Shown piece by piece: positions 31,614 through 41,898 of a DNA stretch of 64,000 bases. A program made the position numbers and the translations under genes. A model generated the notes under the pieces. It saw only the letters and a program-made list of their open reading frames with translations, did not search any database and was not told the origin of the DNA. This stretch comes from Bombella pluederhausensis (lineage in GTDB: Bacteria > Pseudomonadota > Alphaproteobacteria > Acetobacterales > Acetobacteraceae): assembly GCF_026385525.1 (NCBI RefSeq), contig NZ_JANIDY010000001.1, forward strand, positions 558,001-622,000. The letters are read 5' to 3'. Each line of letters begins with the position of its first letter. Position 1 is the stretch's first letter.

Positions 31614-32945
31614 ATGGTTCCCCGCTATTCGCGCCCTCGGATGACGGCCATCTGGTCCCCTGTCAACCGTTACCGCATCTGGTTCGAGATCGAGGCTCTG
31701 GCCTGTGAGGCCCTCGCCCGTAGGGGAGAAATCCCGGAGGAGGCTGCCAAGGTCATCCGTACCAAGGGCGATGCGGCTATGGCGGCATTCTCCGATGCAG
31801 ACGTGGCCCGGATTGATGAGATTGAAGCGGAAACCCGTCATGATGTCATTGCCTTCCTGACATGGCTGGCGGAGAAAGTCGGGCCGGAAAGCCGTTTTGT
31901 CCATATGGGCATGACATCTTCCGATGTGCTGGATACCTGCCTTGCCGTGCAGCTGACGCAGGCCACAGACATTCTTCTGGAGGATATGGATATCCTCCTT
32001 GCTGCGCTGAAGAAGCGTGCGCATGAGCATAAGCACACCGTCACCATCGGGCGCAGCCATGGCATTCATGCGGAGCCGATGAGCTTCGGCCAGAAGCTGG
32101 CTGGTCACTATGCTGAGTTCGCCCGTAACCGCCGCCGTCTTGAAGTCGCTCGTGAGGAAATCGCCATCTGTGCCATTTCCGGGGCTGTGGGAACTTATGC
32201 CCATATCTCTCCAGAAGTGGAAGAATATGTGGCGAAGCATCTGGGTCTGAAGGCTGAATCTGTCTCCACACAGGTGATCCCCCGTGATCGTCACGCAGCC
32301 TTCTTCTGTGCTCTTGGCGTGATCGCCAGCGGCATTGAGCGTCTGGCAACGGAAGTGCGCCACCTTCAGCGTTCTGAAGTGCGTGAAGCCGAGGAATTCT
32401 TCCATGCTGGCCAGAAGGGCAGCTCGGCCATGCCGCATAAGCGGAACCCGGTTCTGTCTGAAAATCTGACAGGTCTGGCCCGTCTGATCCGTTCCTATGT
32501 TACTCCGGCGCTGGAGAATGTGGCTCTGTGGCACGAGCGTGACATCAGCCACTCCTCCGTGGAGCGGAACATCTGCCCGGATGGCACGATTACGCTGGAT
32601 TTTGCACTGGCCCGTCTGTCTGGCATGATGGAGAAGCTGGTGGTCTATCCGGACCAGATGCTTGCCAATGTGGAAAGCCTTGGCGGTGTGGTGCATTCTG
32701 GCGAGGTTCTTCTGGTGCTGGCCCGTGCTGGTATTTCCCGTGAGGATGCTTATCGTATCGTCCAGCGTGCCGCCATGGAGACATGGACCAAGCTTGGCAC
32801 CCCGGAAGGCCGGACCTTCCGTGAGAATCTGGAAGCCGATCCTGCCGTTGCCGAACGGGTTGAGAAAGCCGTCCTTGATGATGCGCTGGACCCGGCACGT
32901 CATCTGCGTGCCGTGGATCAGATTTTCGCCCGCATTTTTGGCTAA
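31614..32945 (+). CDS. purB: Adenylosuccinate lyase
   Basis: Cleaves SAICAR to AICAR and adenylosuccinate to AMP in purine synthesis. 443 residues. Seen: start MVPRYSRPRMTAIWSPVN, VHMGMTSSDVLDTCLAVQL with active-site His/Ser-Asp, GRSHGIHAEPMSFGQK, and the mobile signature loop with catalytic Ser in GSSAMPHKRNPVLSENL (about residue 267). AGGAG precedes the ATG by 8 bases. First of the purine cluster; purC starts about 108 bases downstream. The small DUF1476 gene often found between purB and purC in alphaproteobacteria is absent. Confidence 0.97.
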   Translation: MVPRYSRPRMTAIWSPVNRYRIWFEIEALACEALARRGEIPEEAAKVIRTKGDAAMAAFSDADVARIDEIEAETRHDVIAFLTWLAEKVGPESRFVHMGMTSSDVLDTCLAVQLTQATDILLEDMDILLAALKKRAHEHKHTVTIGRSHGIHAEPMSFGQKLAGHYAEFARNRRRLEVAREEIAICAISGAVGTYAHISPEVEEYVAKHLGLKAESVSTQVIPRDRHAAFFCALGVIASGIERLATEVRHLQRSEVREAEEFFHAGQKGSSAMPHKRNPVLSENLTGLARLIRSYVTPALENVALWHERDISHSSVERNICPDGTITLDFALARLSGMMEKLVVYPDQMLANVESLGGVVHSGEVLLVLARAGISREDAYRIVQRAAMETWTKLGTPEGRTFRENLEADPAVAERVEKAVLDDALDPARHLRAVDQIFARIFG

Positions 32946-33053
32946 GGACCCGGCGGGGATAATCCCGTCTGATCGCAGTCTCGTATAAGGGCACCCGGCT
33001 GTGCTAGGGTGCCCGGACGAACCTGTAGGTGCATCAAGTAAGGATTGAATGAC

Positions 33054-33818
33054 ATGGCTCGCCGTCGGCAGATTTATGAGGGAAAAGCCAAGATTATCTT
33101 TGAGGGGCCCGAGCCGGGGACGGTGGTCCAGTATTTCAAGGATGATGCAACGGCAGGCAATGGTGCCAAGAGTGGCATCATTACCGGCAAGGGCGTTCTC
33201 AATAACCGGATCAGTGAATATCTGATGCAGCGTCTGGGGGAGCTGGGCATTCCCACGCACTTCATCCGCAGCCTGAACATGCGTGAGCAGCTGGTGCGTG
33301 AGGTGGAGATCATCCCTCTGGAGGTTGTGGTCCGGAATGTCGTGGCGGGGTCTCTGTCCAAGCGTTTTGGCCTGCCGGAAGGCGACCGTCTGCCGCGTAC
33401 TCTTGTGGAATATTACTACAAGAATGATGCGCTGAATGATCCTCTGATTTCTGAGGAACATATTGCAACATTCGGTTGGGCGCATCCGCAGGAGCTTGAG
33501 GAGATCCAGAGCCTTGCCTTACGGGTGAATGATTTCCTCTGCGGGCTGTTTACGGGTGTCGGTATCACTCTGGTGGATTTCAAACTGGAGTTTGGTCGCC
33601 TCTGGCAGGGTGAGGAGATGCGGATCGTTCTGGCTGATGAAATTTCGCCAGATAACTGCCGCCTCTGGGACAGCCGCACACAGGAAAAAATGGACAAGGA
33701 TCGGTTCCGCCGGGATATGGGTGGTGTAGGCGAGGCTTATCAGGAAGTGGCGCGCCGTCTTGGCATCCTCCCGGAAAACGGACAAGGTGAGAATGTATCT
33801 GTGGAGGGTGTACAATGA
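33054..33818 (+). CDS. purC: SAICAR synthetase (phosphoribosylaminoimidazole-succinocarboxamide synthase)
   Basis: ATP-dependent ligation of aspartate to CAIR. 254 residues from the ATG at 33054 (AAGGA about 10 bases upstream); the frame could begin at a TTG at 33045. Seen: [69 protein letters not shown] and [14 protein letters not shown], all signature stretches. The stop overlaps the purS start by 4 bases (ATGA). Confidence 0.97.
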   Translation: MARRRQIYEGKAKIIFEGPEPGTVVQYFKDDATAGNGAKSGIITGKGVLNNRISEYLMQRLGELGIPTHFIRSLNMREQLVREVEIIPLEVVVRNVVAGSLSKRFGLPEGDRLPRTLVEYYYKNDALNDPLISEEHIATFGWAHPQELEEIQSLALRVNDFLCGLFTGVGITLVDFKLEFGRLWQGEEMRIVLADEISPDNCRLWDSRTQEKMDKDRFRRDMGGVGEAYQEVARRLGILPENGQGENVSVEGVQ

Positions 33819-34057
33819 AGGTCAGGGTTTTCGTCTATCTGAAGGATGGTGTTCTGGACCCGCAGGGCAAGGCAGTGGAACATGCGCTGCATTCTCTGGG
33901 GTTTGAAGGAGCCTCCCATGTGCGTATCAGCCGTGTGGTGGACCTGCATGTAAAGGCCGATAATGCCGAAGCCGCCAAGAAGAAGGGCGAGGAAATGGCT
34001 CGTGCCCTACTGGCGAATGAGGTGATTGAGGACTTCCATGTGGAGGTTACTGTATGA
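33815..34057 (+). CDS. purS: FGAM synthase subunit PurS
   Basis: 80-residue small subunit that bridges PurL and PurQ in the three-part FGAM synthase. Seen: [40 protein letters not shown] and a C-terminal [14 protein letters not shown], all usual for PurS. Coupled to purC by an ATGA overlap, and its own stop overlaps the next ATG by 4 bases. It is separated from purQ by the Rap1a-type gene, which is unusual. Confidence 0.96.
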   Translation: MKVRVFVYLKDGVLDPQGKAVEHALHSLGFEGASHVRISRVVDLHVKADNAEAAKKKGEEMARALLANEVIEDFHVEVTV

Positions 34058-34821
34058 CGCCTGTTCAGAAGACGGGGTTTGCTCTGCTGCTAGGTGCTGC
34101 CTGCATGTTCTTCGGTACGGCTGCTCATGCACAGCGCATTTCTTCCCTGTCCGGGATCGAACTGGGAGACCTCTGCCGGAAAGAATCCAAGCGCGCTGCG
34201 TGCGGGTCCTATCTGGCAGGTGTGGTAGATGGTGCCGCATGGTCTCAAAGTTTTGGTGCACTGGTTGGTGCCCGCCCCGCAACGGCTTTCTGTCTTCCCG
34301 CGGGTATTAAGGGGATTCAGGTGCGGTCTCTCGTAGTTGGCTGGTTGGCTGGACATGAGACGGCAGCAAGCCAGCCTGCTGGCCGTGCCGTGTATCAGGC
34401 CCTGCATGATAACTATGCCTGCCCCACCGGGATGGCCGGCATGTATGTTGAGCAGCGTGCTGAGGCCCAGAATATTTCCTCCCTGCCGGGCCGTGGCCTG
34501 GTCTCCATGTGCACGCATGAGAGCGGGATGCTGGCTTGTGATGGCTATCTGGCTGGGACAATGGACAGCGAAGTCTGGGCGCGCAACTATTCCACGGTTG
34601 AGGGTGTGCATACGCCGGTGGCCTTCTGTGTTCCGAAGGAAATCCGGGGGGCACAGCTCCGTGCTCTGGTGGTCGGCTGGTATGCTGGCCATGAAGACGC
34701 CCTGAATGAACCAGCCGGTCGTGGCATCTATCGTGCCCTGCATGACAATTATCCGTGTGCTTCCACGGTACGACCCGTTGCATCTGCACCAGTGGTACAG
34801 TCAGAGGACAATAGACAGTAA
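34054..34821 (+). CDS. Exported protein with two Rap1a/Tai-type domains
   Basis: 255 residues with a signal peptide (FALLLGAACMFFGTAAHA, cut before QRISS). The mature protein is two copies of a ~100-residue module (about 28-125 and 137-232), alike at roughly half of positions by eye: each has ISSL at the front, Cys ... ACxxYLAG..D, AFC.P, an LVVGW.AGHE core and ends ALHDNY.C. This cysteine pattern and fold signature match Rap1a/Tai proteins, first known as periplasmic immunity proteins against type VI effectors; many relatives are not tied to secretion systems. Embedded in the purine operon: 4-base overlap with purS, purQ starts directly after its stop. No effector gene nearby. Confidence 0.78.
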   Translation: MTPVQKTGFALLLGAACMFFGTAAHAQRISSLSGIELGDLCRKESKRAACGSYLAGVVDGAAWSQSFGALVGARPATAFCLPAGIKGIQVRSLVVGWLAGHETAASQPAGRAVYQALHDNYACPTGMAGMYVEQRAEAQNISSLPGRGLVSMCTHESGMLACDGYLAGTMDSEVWARNYSTVEGVHTPVAFCVPKEIRGAQLRALVVGWYAGHEDALNEPAGRGIYRALHDNYPCASTVRPVASAPVVQSEDNRQ

Positions 34822-35520
34822 ATGAAAACAGGTATCGTTGTTTTTCCGGGCACCAATCGGGAGCGCGATATGGCTCAGGCCTTCCGGGTGGTATCCGGCA
34901 AGACACCGCAGATGCTCTGGCATCAGCAGGATAATGTCGATGGGCTTGATCTGATCGTGCTTCCCGGTGGTTTCAGCTTTGGGGACTATCTCCGCAGCGG
35001 GGCCATGGCGGCTCATTCTCCCATCATGAAGGCTGTTCGCCAGTTTGCGGAGAAGGGGGGCTATATCCTCGGTGTCTGTAATGGCTTTCAGATTCTGACG
35101 GAATCTCAGCTTCTGCCGGGAGCGCTCCTGCGGAATGCGGGTCAGCGCTTCCTGTCTCAGGACTGTCATCTGAAGGTGGAAGGCCGGGACAGCATCTTCA
35201 CCTCCGGCTGGAAACATGGTGACGTGTTCCGTGCCCCCATGGCGCATGGGGATGGTAACTATACGGCTGCCCCCGATGTGCTGGACCGTCTGGAAGGCGA
35301 AGGCCGTGTGGCTTTCCGTTACTGCACGGCGGAAGGGCATGTGAAGGACAGCGATGAGCATGTGAATATGAATGGCAGTGCCCGTTCCATTGCTGGCGTT
35401 TTGAGTGAGAACCGCCGTGTCTGTGGTCTTATGCCGCATCCTGAAAATCTGACTGAGGAGATTCTGGGCGGAACGGATGGTCTGCCACTCTTTACCGGGA
35501 TCATGGAGGCACTGGGCTGA
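34822..35520 (+). CDS. purQ: FGAM synthase subunit PurQ (glutamine amidotransferase)
   Basis: Provides ammonia to PurL. 232 residues, single class I amidotransferase domain: [15 protein letters not shown] at the start, [17 protein letters not shown], nucleophile Cys in [13 protein letters not shown] (about residue 88) and C-terminal [11 protein letters not shown] with the His-Glu pair. Begins immediately after the Rap1a-type gene stop; its own stop overlaps the purL start by one base (TGATG), so purQ and purL are coupled. Confidence 0.97.
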   Translation: MKTGIVVFPGTNRERDMAQAFRVVSGKTPQMLWHQQDNVDGLDLIVLPGGFSFGDYLRSGAMAAHSPIMKAVRQFAEKGGYILGVCNGFQILTESQLLPGALLRNAGQRFLSQDCHLKVEGRDSIFTSGWKHGDVFRAPMAHGDGNYTAAPDVLDRLEGEGRVAFRYCTAEGHVKDSDEHVNMNGSARSIAGVLSENRRVCGLMPHPENLTEEILGGTDGLPLFTGIMEALG

Positions 35521-37760
35521 TGACAGCAGCACCTGTTGATATTGAGCTGGCGCGCTCTTTCGGTCTGAAAGATGACGAATATGAGACCGTGCTGAACATC
35601 ATGGGGCGGACGCCGAGCCTGACAGAGCTTGGCATTTTCTCCGTCATGTGGTCCGAGCACTGTTCGTATAAGTCATCACGCCTGCATCTCAAGACATTGC
35701 CGACCAAGGCACCGTGGGTCATTCATGGTCCGGGTGAAAATGCCGGTGTGATTGATATCGGGGAAGGGCTGGCGGCTGTCTTTAAGATGGAGAGCCATAA
35801 CCACCCATCCTTTATTGAACCCTATCAGGGGGCAGCTACGGGTGTTGGCGGTATTCTGCGTGACGTGTTCACGATGGGTGCCCGCCCCATTGCGAACCTG
35901 AATGCTCTGCGTTTTGGTGATCCGTCCCATAAAGATACCAAGCGTGTCGTGGATGGTGTCGTCCGTGGGATTGGCGGCTACGGCAACTGCATGGGTGTGC
36001 CGACTGTTGGCGGTGAGGTGAACTTCCACAGCTCTTACAACTGCAACCCGCTGGTCAATGCGATGACGGTCGGGCTGGCCCGTCAGGATCGTATTTTCCT
36101 GTCTGCTGCGGCCGGCGTGGGGAACCCTGTCGTTTATGTCGGGTCCAAGACGGGCCGTGATGGCATCCACGGGGCCACAATGTCTTCCGCTGAGTTCGAT
36201 TCTGAATCCAGCTCCAAGCGGCCGACTGTACAGGTGGGTGACCCCTTCACCGAGAAGCTGCTTCTGGAAGCCTGCCTTGAGCTGATGGCGACCGATGCGG
36301 TGATTTCCATTCAGGATATGGGGGCCGCCGGTCTGACCTCATCTGCCGTGGAAATGGCCAGCAAGGGCGGGGTCGGGATTGATCTGGACCTTGATCACGT
36401 TCCGCAGCGTGAAGCCAACATGCAGGCTTACGAGATGATGCTCTCGGAAAGTCAGGAGCGTATGCTCATGGTGCTGCGTCCGGACCGGACAGAAGCAGCC
36501 CGTAAGATTTTCGAGAAGTGGGAACTGGATTTCGCCATTGTCGGTAAGCTGACTGACAGCGGGCGGATTACGGTGCGTCATAACGGGAAGGTCGAGGCGG
36601 ATATTCCGCTGGGCCCGCTGGCTGATGAAGCCCCGATCTATGACCGTCCGACCATGAAGTATGAGCGCCAGCCTGCTCTGGTACCGCCTGCTGATCCGTG
36701 CGGTGTTGAGAAGGGGTTACTCCGTCTTCTGTCCAGTGCCAACGGGGCATCCCGTGCATGGATCTGGAACCAGTATGATAGCGGTGTTGGTGGTCAGACC
36801 GTGCAGCGTCCCGGCGGCGCTGATGCAGCTATCGTCCGGGTGGAGGGGACCGATCGTGGTCTCGCCATGACGACAGACTGTACGCCTCGTTATGGGCAGG
36901 CTGACCCTTACATTGGTGGGGCTCAGGCCGTGCTGGAAGTCTGGCGTAACCTGACAGCCACAGGCGCCAAGCCTCTGGCCATGACGGATAACCTGAACTT
37001 CGCCAGCCCGGAAAATCCGCGCATCATGACGCAGTTTGTCGAAGCCGTGAAAGGCATTGGCGATGCTGGTCGTGCGCTGGACTTCCCAGTCGTCAGCGGT
37101 AACGTCTCCCTGTACAATGAGACCCGTGGTGATGATGGGTCAGTGACGGCCATCCAGCCTGCCCCTGTGATCGGTGGCGTGGGTGTTCTGGAGGACGTGC
37201 AGAAAGCTGTCGGTCTGGCCATGCCGCAGGATGGTGAGCTGCTTCTGGTTGGTGAGACCAAGGGTGAGCTTGGTCAGTCCATGTGGCTGAAGGAAATCCT
37301 TGGTCGTGAGGAAGGTGCTCCTCCGGCTGTTGATTTCGCTGCGGAACGGCAGAACGGTGATTTCGTGCGTGAGCAGATCCAGAAGGGCGCTGTTGAAGCC
37401 TGTCATGACGTGGCTGATGGTGGCCTGATCGTGGCTCTGGCTGAAATGGCGATGGCTGGCAATGTGGGTTGTTCCCTTGAGAAAGGCCCGGATGCTCTGC
37501 CAGAACATGTTTTCTGGTTTGCTGAAGATCAGGCCCGCTATGTTCTGGCCACGAAGCAGGCTGATGCTGTGGTGAAGGCTGCTCAGGCTGCTGGTGTTCC
37601 GGTGCGCCGTCTGGGACGTGCTGGTGGTAATGCCTTGAAGCTTGGCGACATGGCTGTGCCGGTCCAGCATCTGCGGAAGCAGCATGCTTCTTTCTTCCCT
37701 CGCTTCATGGGGAAGCAGGAAGACGATGCGCCTGTCGTGCATCTGGATGAACTTCCCTGA
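35520..37760 (+). CDS. purL: FGAM synthase subunit PurL
   Basis: Catalytic ATP-dependent subunit converting FGAR to FGAM. 746 residues: the short form that needs separate PurS and PurQ, consistent with the operon. Seen: [41 protein letters not shown] with the catalytic His and ATP loop, [57 protein letters not shown], and in the second half [11 protein letters not shown] and [20 protein letters not shown]. bolA follows after 27 bases. Confidence 0.97.
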   Translation: MTAAPVDIELARSFGLKDDEYETVLNIMGRTPSLTELGIFSVMWSEHCSYKSSRLHLKTLPTKAPWVIHGPGENAGVIDIGEGLAAVFKMESHNHPSFIEPYQGAATGVGGILRDVFTMGARPIANLNALRFGDPSHKDTKRVVDGVVRGIGGYGNCMGVPTVGGEVNFHSSYNCNPLVNAMTVGLARQDRIFLSAAAGVGNPVVYVGSKTGRDGIHGATMSSAEFDSESSSKRPTVQVGDPFTEKLLLEACLELMATDAVISIQDMGAAGLTSSAVEMASKGGVGIDLDLDHVPQREANMQAYEMMLSESQERMLMVLRPDRTEAARKIFEKWELDFAIVGKLTDSGRITVRHNGKVEADIPLGPLADEAPIYDRPTMKYERQPALVPPADPCGVEKGLLRLLSSANGASRAWIWNQYDSGVGGQTVQRPGGADAAIVRVEGTDRGLAMTTDCTPRYGQADPYIGGAQAVLEVWRNLTATGAKPLAMTDNLNFASPENPRIMTQFVEAVKGIGDAGRALDFPVVSGNVSLYNETRGDDGSVTAIQPAPVIGGVGVLEDVQKAVGLAMPQDGELLLVGETKGELGQSMWLKEILGREEGAPPAVDFAAERQNGDFVREQIQKGAVEACHDVADGGLIVALAEMAMAGNVGCSLEKGPDALPEHVFWFAEDQARYVLATKQADAVVKAAQAAGVPVRRLGRAGGNALKLGDMAVPVQHLRKQHASFFPRFMGKQEDDAPVVHLDELP

Positions 37761-37787
37761 AAGAACGGACATAAGGAGGTTTCGACC

Positions 37788-38018
37788 ATGATGACAGCAG
37801 ACGAGATTGAAAAGACCCTCCGGGCCGCTTTCCCCGATGCGGAGATTATGGTTGAAGATCTTGCAGGCGATGGTGACCATTTTGCCTGCGAGGTCATCAG
37901 CGAAACATTCCGTGGCGTCCCACGGGTGAGACAGCATAAGCTGGTTTATGAAGCTTTCGGGAACCGTGTCGGAACGGAGCTTCATGCTCTCGCCGTGAAG
38001 ACACGGACGCCTGACTGA
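37788..38018 (+). CDS. bolA: BolA-family protein
   Basis: 76 residues with the BolA fold: EIEKTLRAAFPDAEIMVEDLAGDGDHFACEVIS, then FRGVPRVRQHKLVYEAFG, carrying the invariant C-terminal His. BolA proteins form [2Fe-2S]-bridged heterodimers with CGFS monothiol glutaredoxins; grxD follows 18 bases downstream, so the pair is encoded together, as in most alphaproteobacteria. AAGGAGG precedes the ATG. Role: iron-sulfur cluster trafficking or iron sensing. Confidence 0.94.
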   Translation: MMTADEIEKTLRAAFPDAEIMVEDLAGDGDHFACEVISETFRGVPRVRQHKLVYEAFGNRVGTELHALAVKTRTPD

Positions 38019-38036
38019 TTAAGAGGACGTGATCAA

Positions 38037-38372
38037 ATGAGTGAAGCTGTTTTTCAGACCATCCAGTCTCTGGTGGATAAGAACCCCGTCATGCTTTTCA
38101 TGAAGGGCGACAAGCAGTTCCCGCAGTGCGGTTTCTCTGCTCGTGTCGTGCAGATTCTGACCCATGTGGGTGTGGAGTTTGAGACGGAGAATGTGCTTGA
38201 GAGCCCTGAGATGCGTCAGGGGATCAAGGATTTCTCTCAATGGCCGACCATCCCGCAGCTTTATGTGAAGGGTGAGTTCATCGGTGGCTGCGACATCGTG
38301 ACCGACATGTATCAGAGCGGTGAGCTGGAAAGCTTGCTGGCAGAAAAGGGTCTGCTGAAGAACGCCGGCTGA
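38037..38372 (+). CDS. grxD: Monothiol glutaredoxin (Grx4 type)
   Basis: 111 residues. The CGFS active site is seen in DKQFPQCGFSARVVQIL (about residues 31-47) with the KGD before it and the glutathione-binding WPTIPQLYVKGEFIGGCDIV (about 65-84). Known role: carries and delivers [2Fe-2S] clusters, working with BolA. Last gene of the purine-bolA-grxD series; no clear terminator follows. Confidence 0.96.
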   Translation: MSEAVFQTIQSLVDKNPVMLFMKGDKQFPQCGFSARVVQILTHVGVEFETENVLESPEMRQGIKDFSQWPTIPQLYVKGEFIGGCDIVTDMYQSGELESLLAEKGLLKNAG

Positions 38373-38533
38373 ATTCTGGCAGTAGGGGGCGGTGCTTTAT
38401 TAAATAAATGCTGGGATGTTACGTCTGACATTGCTTTCCTTTGCATGTCGTGGTTAGACTGCTCATCATTTGTGGCGAAAGGTTCCGTCCCTGCTCTGGT
38501 CGTGCGGGATGAGGAAGTTGAGGGAGTAGTGAC

Positions 38534-38860
38534 ATGGTGAAATCCCTTAAGGGAGGGGTTCTTTTTGGGCTTCTGGGGTTTGCAGGGCTGGCTTCTGCTC
38601 CCGCAGCTCATGCGGATCGTGTTTTGACAGAGCATGAAGCGAGCAAGCTGACATTCAGTGCGCTGATTGCACCGCCTTCGGCATTTCATCAGTTTCATCA
38701 TGTGGCACTGCACAAGCCTGCTGCCTCTCACTGGCATGCTGCACCTGTTCGTCTTGCTTCAGCGCATTCTTCTCATCATGGTGCGGCTGTGCGGACTGTG
38801 GCCTTCCATGGCCATGTGGTCAGCAAGCATCAGCGGAATACTCATCGCCGCCGCGGCTGA
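38534..38860 (+). CDS. Small exported His-rich protein; function unknown
   Basis: 108 residues with a signal peptide (GGVLFGLLGFAGLASAPAAHA, cut before DRVL). The mature ~80 residues hold many histidines spread through the chain (FHQFHHVALHK, HWHA, HSSHHG, FHGHVVSKHQ) and a basic end THRRRG. No cysteine and no known domain. GAGGGAG lies before the ATG. Composition suggests periplasmic metal or polyanion binding; unproven. A terminator follows. Confidence 0.68.
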   Translation: MVKSLKGGVLFGLLGFAGLASAPAAHADRVLTEHEASKLTFSALIAPPSAFHQFHHVALHKPAASHWHAAPVRLASAHSSHHGAAVRTVAFHGHVVSKHQRNTHRRRG

Positions 38861-38894
38861 ATCCGTTATTATTTCGGATGGCTTGAAGTACCTA

Positions 38895-38930
38895 CCCCAT
38901 GAGCTTTCGGAGCTTCATGGGGTTTCTTTT
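38895..38930 (+). terminator. Rho-independent terminator after the His-rich gene
   Basis: Stem CCCCATGA-GCT (38895-38905) against AGC-T-TCATGGGG (38911-38922) with one bulged T, loop TTCGG, then TTTCTTTTT. It lies between convergent genes (yraN ends at 38938). Confidence 0.8.
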
Positions 38931-38937
38931 TGTGGGC

Positions 38938-39324
38938 TCAAGAAAGGCGTAGAGCGTCTTCGATGTGTTCGATTGCTCCTTGCCCGTCAATAATGAGAAC
39001 GTCCAGCCGGTTATTGGGGCGCTGCCAGTCCGGCCGTGTTTCAATGATAAAGCCAAAGGCGCGTAGGAGGCGTTGGCCTTGCCTGTGGGAGAGGGCATAG
39101 CGGGCATCAGCCAATGTCGTGCGCTGCTTGACCTCAATGGCCAGCAACCAATCCTCATTGGCCACCAAAAGATCAAGCTCGCCGTATGGGGTCCTGATGC
39201 GCTGGCCCAGTAGAGAGTAACCTTGCCCAAGCAAAAACTCTGCAGCCAGAGTCTCCGCTTCCAGCCCAGCCTTATAGGCTAAACTGCCCCGCTTCCTGCG
39301 GGCAGGAGAGGGGGCAGAGATCAT
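38938..39324 (-). CDS. yraN: UPF0102 family protein YraN (endonuclease-fold)
   Basis: 128 residues from the ATG at 39324, one base after the hemB stop, implying translational coupling; the frame extends to 39363 inside hemB. Seen: RGSLAYKAGLEAETLAAEFLL, the YGELDLLV strand with Glu-x-Asp and LLAIEVKQRTT (Glu-x-Lys), the pattern of a Holliday-junction-resolvase-like or restriction-like nuclease core. The family is widespread, usually beside rsmI or glutathione synthase genes; its cellular substrate is not settled. Confidence 0.88.
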   Translation of the reverse strand: MISAPSPARRKRGSLAYKAGLEAETLAAEFLLGQGYSLLGQRIRTPYGELDLLVANEDWLLAIEVKQRTTLADARYALSHRQGQRLLRAFGFIIETRPDWQRPNNRLDVLIIDGQGAIEHIEDALRLS

Positions 39325-39325
39325 G

Positions 39326-40345
<1,020 letters not shown>

Positions 40346-40365
40346 TCATCTGACCAGACCCAAAA

Positions 40366-40401
40366 AACCACCCCATCAGGCGGCAGGCTGATGGGGTGGT
40401 T
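40366..40401 (-). terminator. Strong Rho-independent terminator after the first permease gene
   Basis: Perfect 14-bp stem AACCACCCCATCAG (40366-40379) / 40388-40401, 8-base loop, with AAAAAA at 40362-40367 giving the T-run on the minus strand. It closes the permease cluster before hemB. Confidence 0.9.
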
Positions 40402-40409
40402 ATAGATGT

Positions 40410-41855
40410 TTAGTGATGGGTATGTTTCAGGCGACTGCGGTGCAGTCCGTAGCAGGCATAAATGCCCATGCCGATGACAAGCCAGAGTGCCAGACGGACC
40501 CATGTCATGAGGTCCATGGAGAGCATGACGGCACCGCAGGAGATAATGCCAAGGATGGGCACGAGGAACGGCCCGCCCGGTGTCCGGAAGCGGCGGACGG
40601 CGTCAGGCTGGCGTAGGCGCAGCACCATCACGCCGAAGCAGACGATGATGAAGGCTAGCAGCGTTCCGATGGATGTCATCTTGCCGAGGATGTCGATGGG
40701 CAGGCAGGCAGCCAGAATGCTGGCAACGATGGCCGTGAGGATATGGGATGTCCACGGGGTTCGGCTGCGTTCATTCAGCTTTTCAAAAAGCGGTGGTAAC
40801 AGGCCATCCTTAGCCATGGAGAGGCACACACGGCTCTGGCCCATCAGCAGCCCGTAAATGACTGAGATATAGCCCAGTGCAATTCCCAGTGTCACAAGGG
40901 CAGAGAACCAAGGGATATGCAGGCTGTGCAGCACCGTAGCGACCGGGTTGGGATCGTGCAGCATGGCGCGGTAATTGACGACACCAACAATCACAAAGGA
41001 GAAAACGGCATAGATGACAGCCGCAAGTACCAGACTGCCAAGAACGCTCAGCGGGATATTGCGCTGGGGGTTGTGGCTATCCTGTGCGGCTGTGGAGACG
41101 ATGTCAAAACCGATATAGGCAAAGAAGATCAAACCCGCTGCCCGCATCACACCGCTCGGCCCGAAGGAGCCAAACTGCCCCGTGTTGGTGGGGATGAAAG
41201 GGTGAAGGTTAGCGGCTTTGATGTGCGGTAGGCAGACAGCCGTCACACTGCCAATGATAATCAGCTTGAGCAGCACGATGGCCATGTTGATCTTGCTGGA
41301 CCCTCTGGTGCCGAACATCAGCAGGGCAGTCACGGCGAAGATGATGAAGATGGCAGGTGCATTGAACCATGCCCGCACGAATTGCCCGTCCGGCGTCATG
41401 ATGGAGGCGCCTGTGGGGGCCAGAAGGCGAGGGTCAAGCGAGATACCGATCTGGTGAAGGAGGGTTCCGAAATAGCCCGACCAGCTTGAAGCCACTGTGG
41501 AGGCATTGACCGTATATTCAAGAATCAGGTCCCAGCCGATGATCCACGCAATGCCTTCCCCCATGGAGGTATAGGCATATGTGTAGGCAGAGCCTGCCTC
41601 GGGAATCATGCCTGCCAGTTCGGCGTAGCAGAGGCCGGCAAAGGCGCAGGCAATAGCGGCGATCATGAAGGAGAGCGTCACGGCTGGGCCAGCATACTGA
41701 CCAGCAGCCACGCCCGTCATGGAGAACAGACCCGCCCCAACGGTGACACCAACCCCAAGGGCAATGAGTTGCCACGGACCCAGCACACGCTTCAGCCCTG
41801 CATCGGGGGCCCCGGTCTGGGATATTGGTTTGGTGCGCCAGAAAGGCCGTCTCAT
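40410..41855 (-). CDS. APC-superfamily amino acid permease (copy 1 of 3)
   Basis: 481-residue inner-membrane amino acid transporter with about 12 helices, of the cationic amino acid transporter-like type. Seen: LGPWQLIALGVGVTVGAGLF at helix 1 (the unwound substrate-binding Gly-rich motif), GLCYAELAGMIPEAGSAYTY (helices 2-3), IIGWDLILEYT, LIFFAYIGFDIVSTAAQ (helix 6) and LGIALGYISVIYGLLMGQSRV. Substrate cannot be deduced. The three permease genes are head-to-tail paralogues on the minus strand; this is the most 3' copy, ending at a strong terminator. Confidence 0.9.
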   Translation of the reverse strand: MRRPFWRTKPISQTGAPDAGLKRVLGPWQLIALGVGVTVGAGLFSMTGVAAGQYAGPAVTLSFMIAAIACAFAGLCYAELAGMIPEAGSAYTYAYTSMGEGIAWIIGWDLILEYTVNASTVASSWSGYFGTLLHQIGISLDPRLLAPTGASIMTPDGQFVRAWFNAPAIFIIFAVTALLMFGTRGSSKINMAIVLLKLIIIGSVTAVCLPHIKAANLHPFIPTNTGQFGSFGPSGVMRAAGLIFFAYIGFDIVSTAAQDSHNPQRNIPLSVLGSLVLAAVIYAVFSFVIVGVVNYRAMLHDPNPVATVLHSLHIPWFSALVTLGIALGYISVIYGLLMGQSRVCLSMAKDGLLPPLFEKLNERSRTPWTSHILTAIVASILAACLPIDILGKMTSIGTLLAFIIVCFGVMVLRLRQPDAVRRFRTPGGPFLVPILGIISCGAVMLSMDLMTWVRLALWLVIGMGIYACYGLHRSRLKHTHH

Positions 41856-41898
41856 GTAATCTGCTCCATGATGTTGCGGTGTCGGTCAGCAGGGAAGG

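Noticed and set aside
31578-33485. Minus-strand frame of 635 codons opposite purB and purC
   Set aside because: Antisense shadow; translated sequence has no recognisable domain and the sense genes are complete.
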